Source of the DNA: Tumebacillus amylolyticus
Lineage (GTDB): Bacteria; Bacillota; Bacilli; Tumebacillales; Tumebacillaceae
Length of the DNA: 64,000 nt
Assembly (NCBI RefSeq): GCF_016722965.1
Contig: NZ_JAEQNB010000001.1
Location: 248,001-312,000, forward strand
Reading direction: 5' to 3'
Position 1 is the stretch's first letter, and each line of letters starts with the position of its first letter. The notes under the pieces were generated by a model, which was not told the origin of the DNA, searched no databases, and saw nothing but the letters and a program-made list of their open reading frames with translations. Positions 53,425 through 61,955 of this stretch are shown one piece after another. Made by a program: the position numbers and the translations under genes.

Positions 53425-53450
53425 AATTGAGTTTTGTGGTAGAATAAGAT
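53425..53450 (+). promoter_or_regulatory. probable promoter of the AT-rich island
   Basis: An extended -10 element TGGTAGAAT lies about 60 nt upstream of the first island gene in an AT-rich stretch. A TTATGT 18 nt further up is a weak -35. Confidence 0.45.
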
Positions 53451-53505
53451 CTGTTATGTAAGGGGGAAAACCTTTACTAATATTCAAAAATGAGGGGTGT
53501 TGTGG

Positions 53506-54804
53506 GTGAGTCGTGTTCTTGTTTCCTCGATTATACAAAATATTCAAGTTTGCAAGCGAATTAACGACGAGCAATGGAAACACGAATTAGAAGTAGATGT
53601 AGAGCACATAATTAACATAAATAACACTGATGAAAAAATACGAGCGTCATTCGAGGAGCTTCCTATAAATGTAAAAAGGATTATTGACGAGTTTATTGGA
53701 GAAGAGACATTAACAGCAATTTCTAATAGAAATTCAGAAGCCATTGAAACCGTGCTGACTTGCTTGAAAATATACGCTTTCATGGGATATAAGCAAGGAC
53801 AAGTAAAAAAACAGTACATAGAATCGCAACTATCTAACGCACATTTCAGCTTTATCGAAGACCAAACAAAGAAATCTCAAGAGTTTGTATCCTGTTTATT
53901 AATGGGCGGGGATTATTTAGATCATTTCAAAAACATCCTTCACCTGAACAAAGCCCATAAATTTAGCTATGTAGAATTTGCATTAGCGGTTGACTTGCGA
54001 AATGTTGATGATTTTGTAGAGAAACAAGAGCTAGAAGCTAGCCTTGAGACTGGTATTTCTCTTCATTTACCTTCAGTGGAGGCCGTTGATGCGGTACTAT
54101 CTGAAGTAGAGACTAGTGCGGAATCCGATTACGTTAGCAAGTGCAGGGGTATCTTGCAAAGCGAAGGAGAGATAATTATTTTCATCCTTCGTCAAGATAA
54201 ACGTTCTTCAATTAGAAAAGTAGATGAAATGGTTATTGACACATCTGCAGAATGGACAGTATTGCGTTTTGACGAACGAGCGAAAACTGTAAAAATCCGA
54301 AGCTTTTTCGAAATGGCAAACGAGTTTGCTAATAGAATACTGGGTTTAATGAATTCATCTACAGTACATTACTATGTACAATCTAGTAAGCATACAAGTA
54401 AGACACGACTTGTTTCGTTTATCCAGAACTTAATGGCAGGAGATATTCCATCGCTGTCAATTATTGAACTTAGGGTAGTTCCACAGAATATTCCCGGCAA
54501 TCCTGAGTTTACAATAAAAAGGGTTTCGGAGCTTGTCACAATGCAACAGTCACTAAATGCTTTGGCTCATAGAAACAATGGTTTTAGGCTTTTTAGCGAT
54601 ATAGATGAAATTATTTACATCAAATTCGAGTACAACACCAGTAGTGGGAACAATATTTATCAACTCAAATTTAAGGGGATTGCGGGCACAACTGCTAAAT
54701 CAATTGAGTTTTATGGTCGTGGCGGGCTAACTAGAATACGTAATATAAAGCAGTTGTTAGCGGATTATGGTGTGATGGTTAATGAAGGTGAGGTTGAAAA
54801 TTAA
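53506..54804 (+). CDS. AT-rich island protein 1, unknown function
   Basis: A 432-residue soluble protein with no motif I recognise: no Walker sites, zinc fingers, membrane segments or nuclease signature. It is Glu/Ile/Asn-rich and has AT-rich codons, in sharp contrast to the GC-rich genes on both sides. The start chosen is GTG at 53506, 8 nt after GAGGGG; GTG 53497 and TTG 53500 are alternatives. Its stop overlaps the start of the next gene by 1 nt (TAATG), so the two products are probably made in fixed ratio. With the nuclease-like partner it looks like an acquired defence or conflict cassette, in which this would be the sensor or specificity part (inference). Confidence 0.7.
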   Translation: MSRVLVSSIIQNIQVCKRINDEQWKHELEVDVEHIININNTDEKIRASFEELPINVKRIIDEFIGEETLTAISNRNSEAIETVLTCLKIYAFMGYKQGQVKKQYIESQLSNAHFSFIEDQTKKSQEFVSCLLMGGDYLDHFKNILHLNKAHKFSYVEFALAVDLRNVDDFVEKQELEASLETGISLHLPSVEAVDAVLSEVETSAESDYVSKCRGILQSEGEIIIFILRQDKRSSIRKVDEMVIDTSAEWTVLRFDERAKTVKIRSFFEMANEFANRILGLMNSSTVHYYVQSSKHTSKTRLVSFIQNLMAGDIPSLSIIELRVVPQNIPGNPEFTIKRVSELVTMQQSLNALAHRNNGFRLFSDIDEIIYIKFEYNTSSGNNIYQLKFKGIAGTTAKSIEFYGRGGLTRIRNIKQLLADYGVMVNEGEVEN

Positions 54805-55958
54805 TGTCATCATCAATAGTTGTAGGGAAGAAGATACAGCCTGATCAATTACAGGGACATGCAGGGTTTCTAGTTCAACATAAATACGCCACTGTTACAG
54901 AAAGACAGTTTATCAATTGTATAGACGTAAAAAGATTTGGATTAGGTGAAAGCAGAAAAGGTTGTAATACCATAAATTATATTTCCGCAGGTACAGAAGT
55001 ACTAAGTTGTCGCAATTGCGGGGAGGATCTTGAACTGTTTTTAGATTCGCCTCAGAGTGAGTTCGAGATCACAAAAATAAATTATCGAAAGATAATGCAA
55101 GATTGCTGTGACAAAATAATTGCTAGCGGAGTAATTAGAGAATATAACGAATTAGGAAATGGTGTATATACATTAATTGGTGATGATATAACAGGAGTGT
55201 TGGTGTTCAATTGTATAAACTTAGATATTGGGGTTGCAATTCAACAAATTATGGTTGGTGAGAAATTTTTCTGTGTGGATATTGATGGGGAGTCTACAAT
55301 AAATACATCTGTTCACTATTGTAAAAAGTATAGCGTTCAGGAATGCTTGGAAGCAGATGACGTAACACTTAGAAGTGACTTAAAATACTTACCTAATAGT
55401 AGTCAGGTCAATGCATTAATGGAAAAACGCAATCAAGTGCGAAGTAGTTTAACAGAATTGGCCAAAAAGATCACATGGCAAACATATGAGGGGCCGTTTA
55501 CGGATTTTGTTATAAGCAAAATTAGAGGAAGTCATAGAAAATTTGTTGAGTTTCAATATGTTGTATCAAACCATCCAGCATACAGTACAATACAAGTTCA
55601 AGTTGGAGGAGCCGGTAGAACCGACTATCGTTTAATACAAATGAACAGCTACCTAGATATCCTCTTTGATAAAAGTGTCATTATTGATGCAAAGCGATAT
55701 TCGACAACAGAGATAAATAATGGAGTCTTGGAGAAAATTGAACATCATATAGCACATGATCCTACAGACCCTCGTAGAGCATTAATCATCACCTCAACAG
55801 ATCATATAACATGCTGGGATGAACTAATTAATTGGTATAACATGACTGGCAAATATAAAATTGTTGTGCTCACTCCTCAAATTCTCGCATTCATACTTTG
55901 CTTTTTTGAACTCGAGGAGGAGATTTTAGATTATATGAGGGCCTTGGTGGCCCCTTGA
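54804..55958 (+). CDS. AT-rich island protein 2, probable PD-(D/E)XK nuclease
   Basis: A 384-residue protein. The C-terminal part has a restriction-endonuclease-like signature: Asp274 in GGAGRTDYR, followed by SVIIDAKRYS with Asp295 and Lys297, then a helix and ALIITSTDH, a pattern seen in Mrr-like nucleases. The N-terminal third has Cys39, Cys54 and a CxxC pair (Cys69, Cys72) that may bind zinc. Codon use is AT-rich like the preceding gene, to which it is coupled. It probably cuts DNA when the partner detects something foreign. Not close to a named defence system that I can recognise. Confidence 0.68.
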   Translation: MSSSIVVGKKIQPDQLQGHAGFLVQHKYATVTERQFINCIDVKRFGLGESRKGCNTINYISAGTEVLSCRNCGEDLELFLDSPQSEFEITKINYRKIMQDCCDKIIASGVIREYNELGNGVYTLIGDDITGVLVFNCINLDIGVAIQQIMVGEKFFCVDIDGESTINTSVHYCKKYSVQECLEADDVTLRSDLKYLPNSSQVNALMEKRNQVRSSLTELAKKITWQTYEGPFTDFVISKIRGSHRKFVEFQYVVSNHPAYSTIQVQVGGAGRTDYRLIQMNSYLDILFDKSVIIDAKRYSTTEINNGVLEKIEHHIAHDPTDPRRALIITSTDHITCWDELINWYNMTGKYKIVVLTPQILAFILCFFELEEEILDYMRALVAP

Positions 55959-56038
55959 GTAAAAAGCGCAAAATAGCTGAGGATTTTGAAAAAATATTGA
56001 CAGAACAAGGCCTGACATCATATACTGAAAGCGTCTAA
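55955..56038 (+). CDS. tiny ORF coupled to the island nuclease gene
   Basis: A 27-residue, highly charged ORF (start MSKKRKIAEDFEKIL). Its TTG start overlaps the stop of the nuclease gene (TTGA). GAGGG lies about 14 nt upstream. It could be a real third member of the cassette or chance; composition is AT-rich like the island. Confidence 0.3.
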   Translation: MSKKRKIAEDFEKILTEQGLTSYTESV

Positions 56039-56082
56039 TTTCTACCAATCCAACTCGTTAGTAAAAAGGAGGTCTACGTCAG

Positions 56083-56181
56083 ATGTTTAACTTCAAATTT
56101 TGGGCTCGAGCCTTGAATCCAGTGTTTGGTAAACTTCATAGTGACGTAGAACAACCGTATGGATCGGTGATGGCACACTGA
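56083..56181 (+). CDS. leader peptide of the multidrug ABC exporter operon
   Basis: A 32-residue ORF with an excellent ribosome site (AAAAGGAGG, 10 nt before ATG). It starts MFNFKFWARALNP and ends in SVMAH; it has no known domain. Two terminator hairpins and the BmrC/BmrD-like exporter genes follow. Its mRNA can form alternative pairings (TCTACGTCA at 56073-56081 with TGACGTAGA at 56142-56150, or CGTAGAAC at 56145-56152 with GTTCTACG at 56245-56252). This is the layout of B. subtilis bmrB, whose translation controls read-through into bmrCD when antibiotics slow ribosomes. The peptide itself need not have a function. Confidence 0.7.
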   Translation: MFNFKFWARALNPVFGKLHSDVEQPYGSVMAH

Positions 56182-56230
56182 CATTCCCTTGGCCGGGATT
56201 GTGAGGATGTGCGTACTAGAGCACCAGTTC

Positions 56231-56272
56231 AACCATAGGTCGCCGTTCTACGCGCGCACCTATGGTTTTTTG
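56231..56272 (+). terminator. attenuator terminator 1 upstream of the exporter
   Basis: AACCATAGGT pairs with ACCTATGGTT, followed by TTTT. Its loop holds GTTCTACG, which can instead pair with the leader ORF, giving a possible switch. Confidence 0.8.
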
Positions 56273-56296
56273 TTGCCCTTCTGGGGTCAGATACAG

Positions 56297-56337
56297 GAAG
56301 CCGTGGGAATCTCTAGGGATTTTTGCGGCTTCTTTTG
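56297..56337 (+). terminator. attenuator terminator 2 upstream of the exporter
   Basis: GAAGCCG pairs with CGGCTTC, with an inner AATC/GATT helix, followed by TTTT. It lies 51 nt before the exporter start. Confidence 0.6.
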
Positions 56338-56387
56338 TGTCTTGGTAACATCCAAATTTAGGAACTGGAACAGAAAAGGGGGACACT

Positions 56388-58184
56388 ATGAAGATTTTTC
56401 TCGACCTGTTGTGGTACTTCAAGCGAGAGAAGCGGGCGTATGTGATCGGCGTCATCACGCTGTTGGTCATCGCCATGCTGGATATGATTCCGCCGTACGC
56501 AGTCGGCTTGATCGTGGACGGCGTCAAAGACCAGACGCTGACGATGAACTCGCTTCTGAAATGGGCCGCAACGATTGTGGGGGTGGCGATGGTTGTGTAT
56601 TTCTTGCGCTTCCTCTGGCGGATCTTCCTGTTCGGGGCATCCTCTCGATTGGCAAGGCTTCTGCGCAACCGCCTGTACGAACATTTTACCAAGATGTCAC
56701 CGCAATTTTTCCATCAACGTCGTACCGGCGATCTCATGGCGCATGCGACCAACGACATTTCGGCCATCGAATTGACGGCGGGGGACGGGGTTCTGACGCT
56801 GGTGGACTCGATCTCGATGGGCAGCATCGTCATTCTCACGATGGCGACCACGATTTCGTGGAAACTCACCCTGTTCGCGTTGCTTCCGATGCCGATCATG
56901 GCGTGGGCGTCCTCGCGCTACGGCAACATGATGCACGAACGATTCCACGCCGCTCAAGAAGCGTTCTCCACGATCAATGACAAAGTCCAAGAGAACATCT
57001 CCGGCGTTCGAGTTGTCAAAGCATTCGGTCAGGAAGAAGCGGAGAAAGCCGACTTCAAACGCCTGTCCGACGACGTGGTGGAGAAAAACATCCGCGTCGC
57101 GAAGATCGACGCGCTTTTTGACCCGACGATTCTGCTCGTGGTCGGATGCTCGTACCTCCTCTCCGTGGCGATCGGGGCGCGGTATGTCATGCACGGCGAG
57201 ATCACGCTCGGGGAACTGACGCAGTTCACGATCTTGCTCGGTCATCTGATTTGGCCGATGCTGGCGTTCGGCTGGTTGTTCAACATCGTGGAGCGCGGTC
57301 GGGCTTCCTATGATCGTGTCGATGCTCTGCTGAACGTCAAAGCGACCGTCGTCAACCAAGAGGGCGCGACGGAGGACATTCCGACCGGCGAACTTCGCTA
57401 CGAGATCAACACGTTCACCTACCCGGAAAAAGAGACCCCCGCCTTGCGGGATCTCCACATCACCCTGCCCCAAGGCCACACCCTTGGCATCGTCGGCAAA
57501 ACGGGCGCGGGCAAGACCACCCTGTTGAAATTGTTGCTTCGCGAGTTCGACGTGACGAACGGTGATCTCAAGATCGGCGGCACGTCCATTTACGACACGA
57601 CGTTGAGTTCCCTGCGTTCGGCCGTCGGGTATGTGCCGCAAGACCACTTCCTGTTCTCGGCGACACTTGCGGAGAATATCGCGTTCGGTCGACCCGAAGC
57701 CACGCAAGCGGAAATCGAGCAAGCGGCGAAATTGGCGTGCATCCACGACGACATCCTGCACTTTGCAGAAGGCTATGCCACGTTGGTCGGCGAACGCGGC
57801 GTAACGCTGTCCGGCGGACAAAAGCAACGCATCTCCATCGCGCGTGCCCTGCTGTTGAACCCGGAAGTGCTGATCCTCGACGATTCGCTGTCTGCCGTCG
57901 ATGCGAAAACGGAAAAAGCGATCCTCGACGCTCTGCAAGCCAACCGTCAGAACAAAACCACCCTCATCTCGGCGCACCGTCTCAGCGCCATCGAGCACGC
58001 GGAGCAGATCATCGTCCTCGACGACGGCGCGATCTCCGAGCGGGGGACGCACGACCAATTGATGAACGAAGACCGTTGGTACGCGACGATGTACCAACGC
58101 CAGCAACTCGAATCTCTCGTTGCACAAGGAGGTGGCGCAGATGATCCTTCGGAGACTCGCCGCGTATCTCAAGCCACATCGTAA
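56388..58184 (+). CDS. heterodimeric multidrug ABC exporter subunit (BmrC/YheI-like)
   Basis: A 598-residue half transporter: six membrane segments (about residues 15-310) and an ABC domain with Walker A GKTGAGKTT, signature LSGGQ and Walker B LILDDSLS. The residue after Walker B is Asp instead of the catalytic Glu, so this subunit carries the degenerate ATP site, as BmrC does. The partner gene overlaps by 44 nt. AAAGGGGGA precedes the ATG. Expression is probably gated by the leader and terminators upstream. Confidence 0.9.
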   Translation: MKIFLDLLWYFKREKRAYVIGVITLLVIAMLDMIPPYAVGLIVDGVKDQTLTMNSLLKWAATIVGVAMVVYFLRFLWRIFLFGASSRLARLLRNRLYEHFTKMSPQFFHQRRTGDLMAHATNDISAIELTAGDGVLTLVDSISMGSIVILTMATTISWKLTLFALLPMPIMAWASSRYGNMMHERFHAAQEAFSTINDKVQENISGVRVVKAFGQEEAEKADFKRLSDDVVEKNIRVAKIDALFDPTILLVVGCSYLLSVAIGARYVMHGEITLGELTQFTILLGHLIWPMLAFGWLFNIVERGRASYDRVDALLNVKATVVNQEGATEDIPTGELRYEINTFTYPEKETPALRDLHITLPQGHTLGIVGKTGAGKTTLLKLLLREFDVTNGDLKIGGTSIYDTTLSSLRSAVGYVPQDHFLFSATLAENIAFGRPEATQAEIEQAAKLACIHDDILHFAEGYATLVGERGVTLSGGQKQRISIARALLLNPEVLILDDSLSAVDAKTEKAILDALQANRQNKTTLISAHRLSAIEHAEQIIVLDDGAISERGTHDQLMNEDRWYATMYQRQQLESLVAQGGGADDPSETRRVSQATS

Positions 58185-59877
58185 GACCCTGCTGATTGCT
58201 TTTTTGCTGTTGCTCTGCGGGACATCGGCAGAAGTTTGGACGCCGAAACTCGTGCAGATCTTCATCGACGATTACTTGACGCCGCGCAACTTCGACGTGA
58301 ACGCGTTGACGTGGTTGGGCGCGGGCTTCATCCTGCTGCACATTGCGGCGGCCGGTTTTAACTACTTCCAACTGGTCATGTTCAACAAAATCGCCCAATG
58401 GGTCGTCCAGCAGTTGCGGATGGACGTGTTTGGCAAAGTCCAGCACTTGGGGCTGGAATTTTTTGATCGCACGCCGGCGGGGTCGCTGGTTTCGCGGATT
58501 ACGAACGACACGGAAGCGGTCAAAGAGCTTTTTGTGAGCGTGCTTTCGACGTTTTTGCAGAACACGGTGTTTCTGATCGGGTGTTTTGCGATGATGTTCT
58601 TCCTCGACGTGAAGCTCGCGTCGTACTGCCTGCTGTTCATGCCGGTGGTTTTGGGCATTATGTGGCTGTATCGCTACTTCTCCACGAAGATCTACCACAT
58701 TACGCGGGAGAAACTTTCGCAGTTGAACGCTAAACTCAACGAATCGATCTCCGGCATGAACATCATCCAAGCGTTCCGCCAAGAAGCGCGTCTGCGCAAG
58801 GATTTTGCAGAAACCAACAACGAGCATTACGTGGCGAACGTGCGCAACATCCGGTTGAACGGCCTGTTGCTGCGTCCGATCATGGATATGATGTACCTGT
58901 TTGCGTTGGTGTTGATTCTGTACTTTTTCGGCAAGCAGTCGTTTACGACGGTGGTGGAGGTGGGCGTGATCTATGCGTTCATCAACTACATCGAGCGTTT
59001 CTTCCAGCCGGTGATTCAGATGATGTTGCGCCTCTCGCAGATGCAGCAAGCGTTGGTCTCGGCGGAGCGGGTCTTCGTGCTCTTGGACGATGAGCGCATG
59101 GCACCGACGCAACAAGGGGCCGAGTCTCCGAAAGTCGGGGACGGCTCCATCGAATTCCGCGATGTGTCGTTCTCGTACGACGGGCAAACGGATGTGTTGA
59201 AGAACATCTCCTTCACCGCCAAACCGGGGCAGACGGTGGCACTGGTCGGGCATACGGGGAGCGGCAAGAGTTCGATCATCAACTTGCTGATGCGCTTCTA
59301 CCCGCAGTATCGAGGGGAGATTCTCATCGACGGAGCTCCGTTGTCGGCGTTTGCCGATGAAGAGCTGCGGAAAAAAGTCGGGCTGGTCTTGCAAGACCCG
59401 TTCTTGTTCGTCGGGGACGTGAAAGGCAACATCCGACTGGCGAACGACGAGATCACCGACGAGCAGATTGTGGAAGCGGCGCAGTTCGTGCAAGCGGACG
59501 GCTTCATTCAAAAACTGCCGCAGGGGTATGAGGAACGAGTTGTCGAGCGCGGGGCGACGTTCTCCAGCGGTCAGCGTCAATTGCTCTCGTTCGCACGGAC
59601 GATGGCGCTGAACCCGAAAGTGCTGGTGCTGGACGAAGCGACGGCGAGCGTGGACACGGAAACGGAAGAAGCGATCCAAGAAGCGTTGGAAAAAATGCGC
59701 AAAGGCCGCACCACCATCGCCATCGCGCACCGCCTCTCCACCATCCAAGACGCCGACTTGATCCTCGTCCTCCACCGAGGCGAAATCGTCGAACGAGGCA
59801 CCCACCAAGAACTCCTCGCCAAAGAAGGCCTCTACCACAAAATGTACCTCCTCCAACTCGGGGGACTGGCCTCGTAA
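58141..59877 (+). CDS. heterodimeric multidrug ABC exporter subunit (BmrD/YheH-like)
   Basis: A 578-residue half transporter with six membrane segments and an ABC domain: Walker A GHTGSGKSS, Walker B LVLDEATAS with the catalytic Glu, and a changed signature FSSGQRQL. The pairing of a normal Walker B/Glu here with a degenerate one in the partner is typical of heterodimeric exporters, which have a single working ATP site. The ATG at 58141 has GGAGG 8 nt upstream, inside the preceding gene. Confidence 0.9.
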   Translation: MILRRLAAYLKPHRKTLLIAFLLLLCGTSAEVWTPKLVQIFIDDYLTPRNFDVNALTWLGAGFILLHIAAAGFNYFQLVMFNKIAQWVVQQLRMDVFGKVQHLGLEFFDRTPAGSLVSRITNDTEAVKELFVSVLSTFLQNTVFLIGCFAMMFFLDVKLASYCLLFMPVVLGIMWLYRYFSTKIYHITREKLSQLNAKLNESISGMNIIQAFRQEARLRKDFAETNNEHYVANVRNIRLNGLLLRPIMDMMYLFALVLILYFFGKQSFTTVVEVGVIYAFINYIERFFQPVIQMMLRLSQMQQALVSAERVFVLLDDERMAPTQQGAESPKVGDGSIEFRDVSFSYDGQTDVLKNISFTAKPGQTVALVGHTGSGKSSIINLLMRFYPQYRGEILIDGAPLSAFADEELRKKVGLVLQDPFLFVGDVKGNIRLANDEITDEQIVEAAQFVQADGFIQKLPQGYEERVVERGATFSSGQRQLLSFARTMALNPKVLVLDEATASVDTETEEAIQEALEKMRKGRTTIAIAHRLSTIQDADLILVLHRGEIVERGTHQELLAKEGLYHKMYLLQLGGLAS

Positions 59878-59885
59878 TTTTTTTG

Positions 59886-59928
59886 AAAAAAGACGGCTCC
59901 CTTCACGTAGGGATGCCGTCTCTTTTTA
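59886..59928 (+). terminator. intrinsic terminator of the exporter operon
   Basis: AAAGACGGC pairs with GCCGTCTTT-like GCCGTCTCTTT around CTCCCTTCACGTAGGGAT (inner CCCT/AGGG), followed by T. Confidence 0.85.
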
Positions 59929-59974
59929 TAATGTGAATGTTATACTAGATGCAAACAGACCAATGGGGTGACTC

Positions 59975-60844
59975 ATGGAACAACTGATGGACTTGAAAGT
60001 CGATTTCGCGTTTAAGCAAATCTTCGGCAAGGTGGGGAATGAAGCGATCTTGATCGCTTTTTTGAACGGCGTGCTGAATCCACCTGCTGACAATCGAATC
60101 AAGTTTGTCGAAATTCTCAATCCGGAGATGAACCGTGAGCATCTGGAGGACAAGGCCTCCGCTCTCGACATCCGAGCCCGTACGGAGCAGAACGTTCATG
60201 TGAACATTGAGATCCAGCTGGCGAATAAGTATGATATGGAGAAACGGACGCTGTACTACTGGTCGTGTCTGTACAATGACCAGATGAGCAAGGGGATGCC
60301 GTACACCCAACTGGACAAAACGATCACGATCAACATCTTGAACTATCGATTTTTGAAAGAGACGGATCGTTTTCATACGACGTTTCACCTGTACGAAGAC
60401 CGGCAAAAGTTTTTGCTGACCGATATCATGGAAGTGCATTTCCTCGAACTCCCGAAGTTGATGGCCAAGTGGGATCAACAAGAAGTGAACCCTCACGAGG
60501 AAGATGTGGTTCGCTGGCTGTTGCTCCTGGAAGCGGACGACCGTACAGATATTCGAAAAGAACTGGAGGAGATTGCGATGGAGGACCCGGTCATGAAACA
60601 AGCGTTCGAAAAATGGGAAGAACTCAGCCGCGACCCGAAAAAGCTGGTCGAATATCGCATGCGGCAGAAGGCGATTTTAGATGCGCATGCATTGGAAAAA
60701 GAAGCGGAGATTCGCGGTAGTAAGCGTAAGCAAACGGAGATCGCGGAACGGCTTTTGAAAATGGGTATGGCATTGGAGCAAATCGTCGAAGCCACGGGGC
60801 TGTCCTTAAAGGAAGTCAAAACCATTGAAGAGCTCATGCACTAA
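59975..60844 (+). CDS. Rpn-family PD-(D/E)XK nuclease / putative transposase
   Basis: A 289-residue protein of the PDDEXK_2/Rpn family (recombination-promoting nucleases). The opening DLKVDFAFKQIFG and the active-site pattern Asp65 (ALDIRA) and Glu79-x-Gln81 (NIEIQL) are typical. The C-terminus has a repetitive Lys/Glu/Arg helix and a final EQIVEATGLSLKEVKTIEEL, as is usual for these proteins. Rpn members act in DNA breakage and recombination and some in phage defence. It is not flanked by inverted repeats, so not a functional insertion sequence. GGGGTGA precedes the ATG. Confidence 0.88.
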   Translation: MEQLMDLKVDFAFKQIFGKVGNEAILIAFLNGVLNPPADNRIKFVEILNPEMNREHLEDKASALDIRARTEQNVHVNIEIQLANKYDMEKRTLYYWSCLYNDQMSKGMPYTQLDKTITINILNYRFLKETDRFHTTFHLYEDRQKFLLTDIMEVHFLELPKLMAKWDQQEVNPHEEDVVRWLLLLEADDRTDIRKELEEIAMEDPVMKQAFEKWEELSRDPKKLVEYRMRQKAILDAHALEKEAEIRGSKRKQTEIAERLLKMGMALEQIVEATGLSLKEVKTIEELMH

Positions 60845-60885
60845 AAAAAGCATCTGACCCTCTCTTGGGGGTTGGATGCTTTATT
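60844..60885 (+). terminator. intrinsic terminator after the Rpn gene
   Basis: AAAGCATC pairs with GATGCTTT, with ACCCTC/GGGGGT inside; T-rich tail. Confidence 0.83.
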
Positions 60886-60999
60886 GTATGGGTCTTTTTA
60901 CGTCCTTCAAGATAGGTCTTTCACACTATTCAAATTCATTCACATAGATGGGAAAATAAGTGTTGAAATCCTACATATGAGATTCAACGGGGTGGGGAC

Positions 61000-61836
61000 A
61001 TGACAACCAATCAAAAGTCGCTCGCAGGGGGTTGGAAGAATTCCCTGTGGCTGTTTTGGACGTTTACATTTGTTTTGAACTGGGTTGCTTTTTTCTACAT
61101 TGGGGCGCGGGGGAAGCGGCCGTTGTGGATGATGGCGGGCTTCGTGTATGCGATCCCGACGGTTTTGTTGTTGGTTTTGGACAGGAGTTCGTCCTCGTGG
61201 GTGTGGGATGCGCTGGTGGTCTTGGTGCTCGGACTGGTCTCCATCATTCATGCGTTTCTGGTGCGCATGGAATACCTGCGTCTGCTGGTCGAGGAACGGG
61301 AGAAGCAAGTGCGAAAGTATCAGAGCTTGCAAAGCTTGATCGGCGAGTCGGAACCTGAACCCAAGGCGGAATCGGCCACGACGGACCCGACGGTTGAAGC
61401 GGCACCACCTCCGGCATCAGGTCCGAGATTGAATGCGATTTCGAATGTGGCGACAGATGCTGGAACTGATGTGCCATCAAGCCCTGTACCCGAACCTGCT
61501 CCTCCCTCCGACCTACCCGCCGCGCCAACGCCGAGCCCTGTCCGCCAGACCACTTCGCAAAAAATCGACGCCTTCGTCCTCGATGAACCGACCGACGAAG
61601 CGAGGTCGAGATCGAGCGTGCAAACCCTGCACGCCCAACCGCTCTCGATCATCAACCTCAACTCCGCAAGCGCCGAGGAAATTGCGAGCATCCCAAGCCT
61701 TACCCTCCTCCACGGCATGACGGCTGTCTCCATCCGCGAGACCCAAGGCCAATTCACCACCCTCGAACAATTCGTAGACTGCATCGGCCTCAAATCTCAT
61801 GTCGCCGACCGCATCCGACCCTACGTCAACCTTTAG
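61000..61836 (+). CDS. membrane protein with C-terminal ComEA-like helix-hairpin-helix domain
   Basis: A 278-residue protein. The first about 95 residues form three membrane segments ending in IIHAFLVRMEYL; a charged helix and a long Pro/Ala/Ser-rich linker (about 110-200) follow; the last about 60 residues are a ComEA-like HhH domain (INLNSASAEEIASIPSL). HhH domains bind DNA without sequence preference; with this topology it may be on the cytoplasmic side. The N-terminal membrane module is repeated in the next gene. GGGGTGGGG precedes the ATG. Confidence 0.78.
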   Translation: MTTNQKSLAGGWKNSLWLFWTFTFVLNWVAFFYIGARGKRPLWMMAGFVYAIPTVLLLVLDRSSSSWVWDALVVLVLGLVSIIHAFLVRMEYLRLLVEEREKQVRKYQSLQSLIGESEPEPKAESATTDPTVEAAPPPASGPRLNAISNVATDAGTDVPSSPVPEPAPPSDLPAAPTPSPVRQTTSQKIDAFVLDEPTDEARSRSSVQTLHAQPLSIINLNSASAEEIASIPSLTLLHGMTAVSIRETQGQFTTLEQFVDCIGLKSHVADRIRPYVNL

Positions 61837-61838
61837 CC

Positions 61839-61877
61839 AAAAAACACCCTCCGCCCACGGGCAGGGTGTTTTTTTCC
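61839..61877 (+). terminator. intrinsic terminator after the HhH membrane protein
   Basis: AAAAACACCCT pairs with AGGGTGTTTTT around CCGCCCACGGGC. Confidence 0.88.
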
Positions 61878-61955
61878 TTTTCCAGCCCCGTCACTTGTGA
61901 GACAATAGTGGTAAATCATGTCATTCCTATAAGAGCAAAGCGAGGGAACCCCAAA

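Noticed and set aside
56083-56272. The 32-residue ORF as another type I toxin, because its terminator resembles that of the holin-like toxin locus
   Set aside because: The peptide has no continuous hydrophobic segment and no opposite-strand promoter or antisense RNA is visible; the leader/attenuator reading explains the two hairpins and the exporter genes better.
59975-60844. Active insertion sequence at the Rpn gene
   Set aside because: Rpn proteins are often annotated as transposases, but I see no terminal inverted repeats or target duplication around it.
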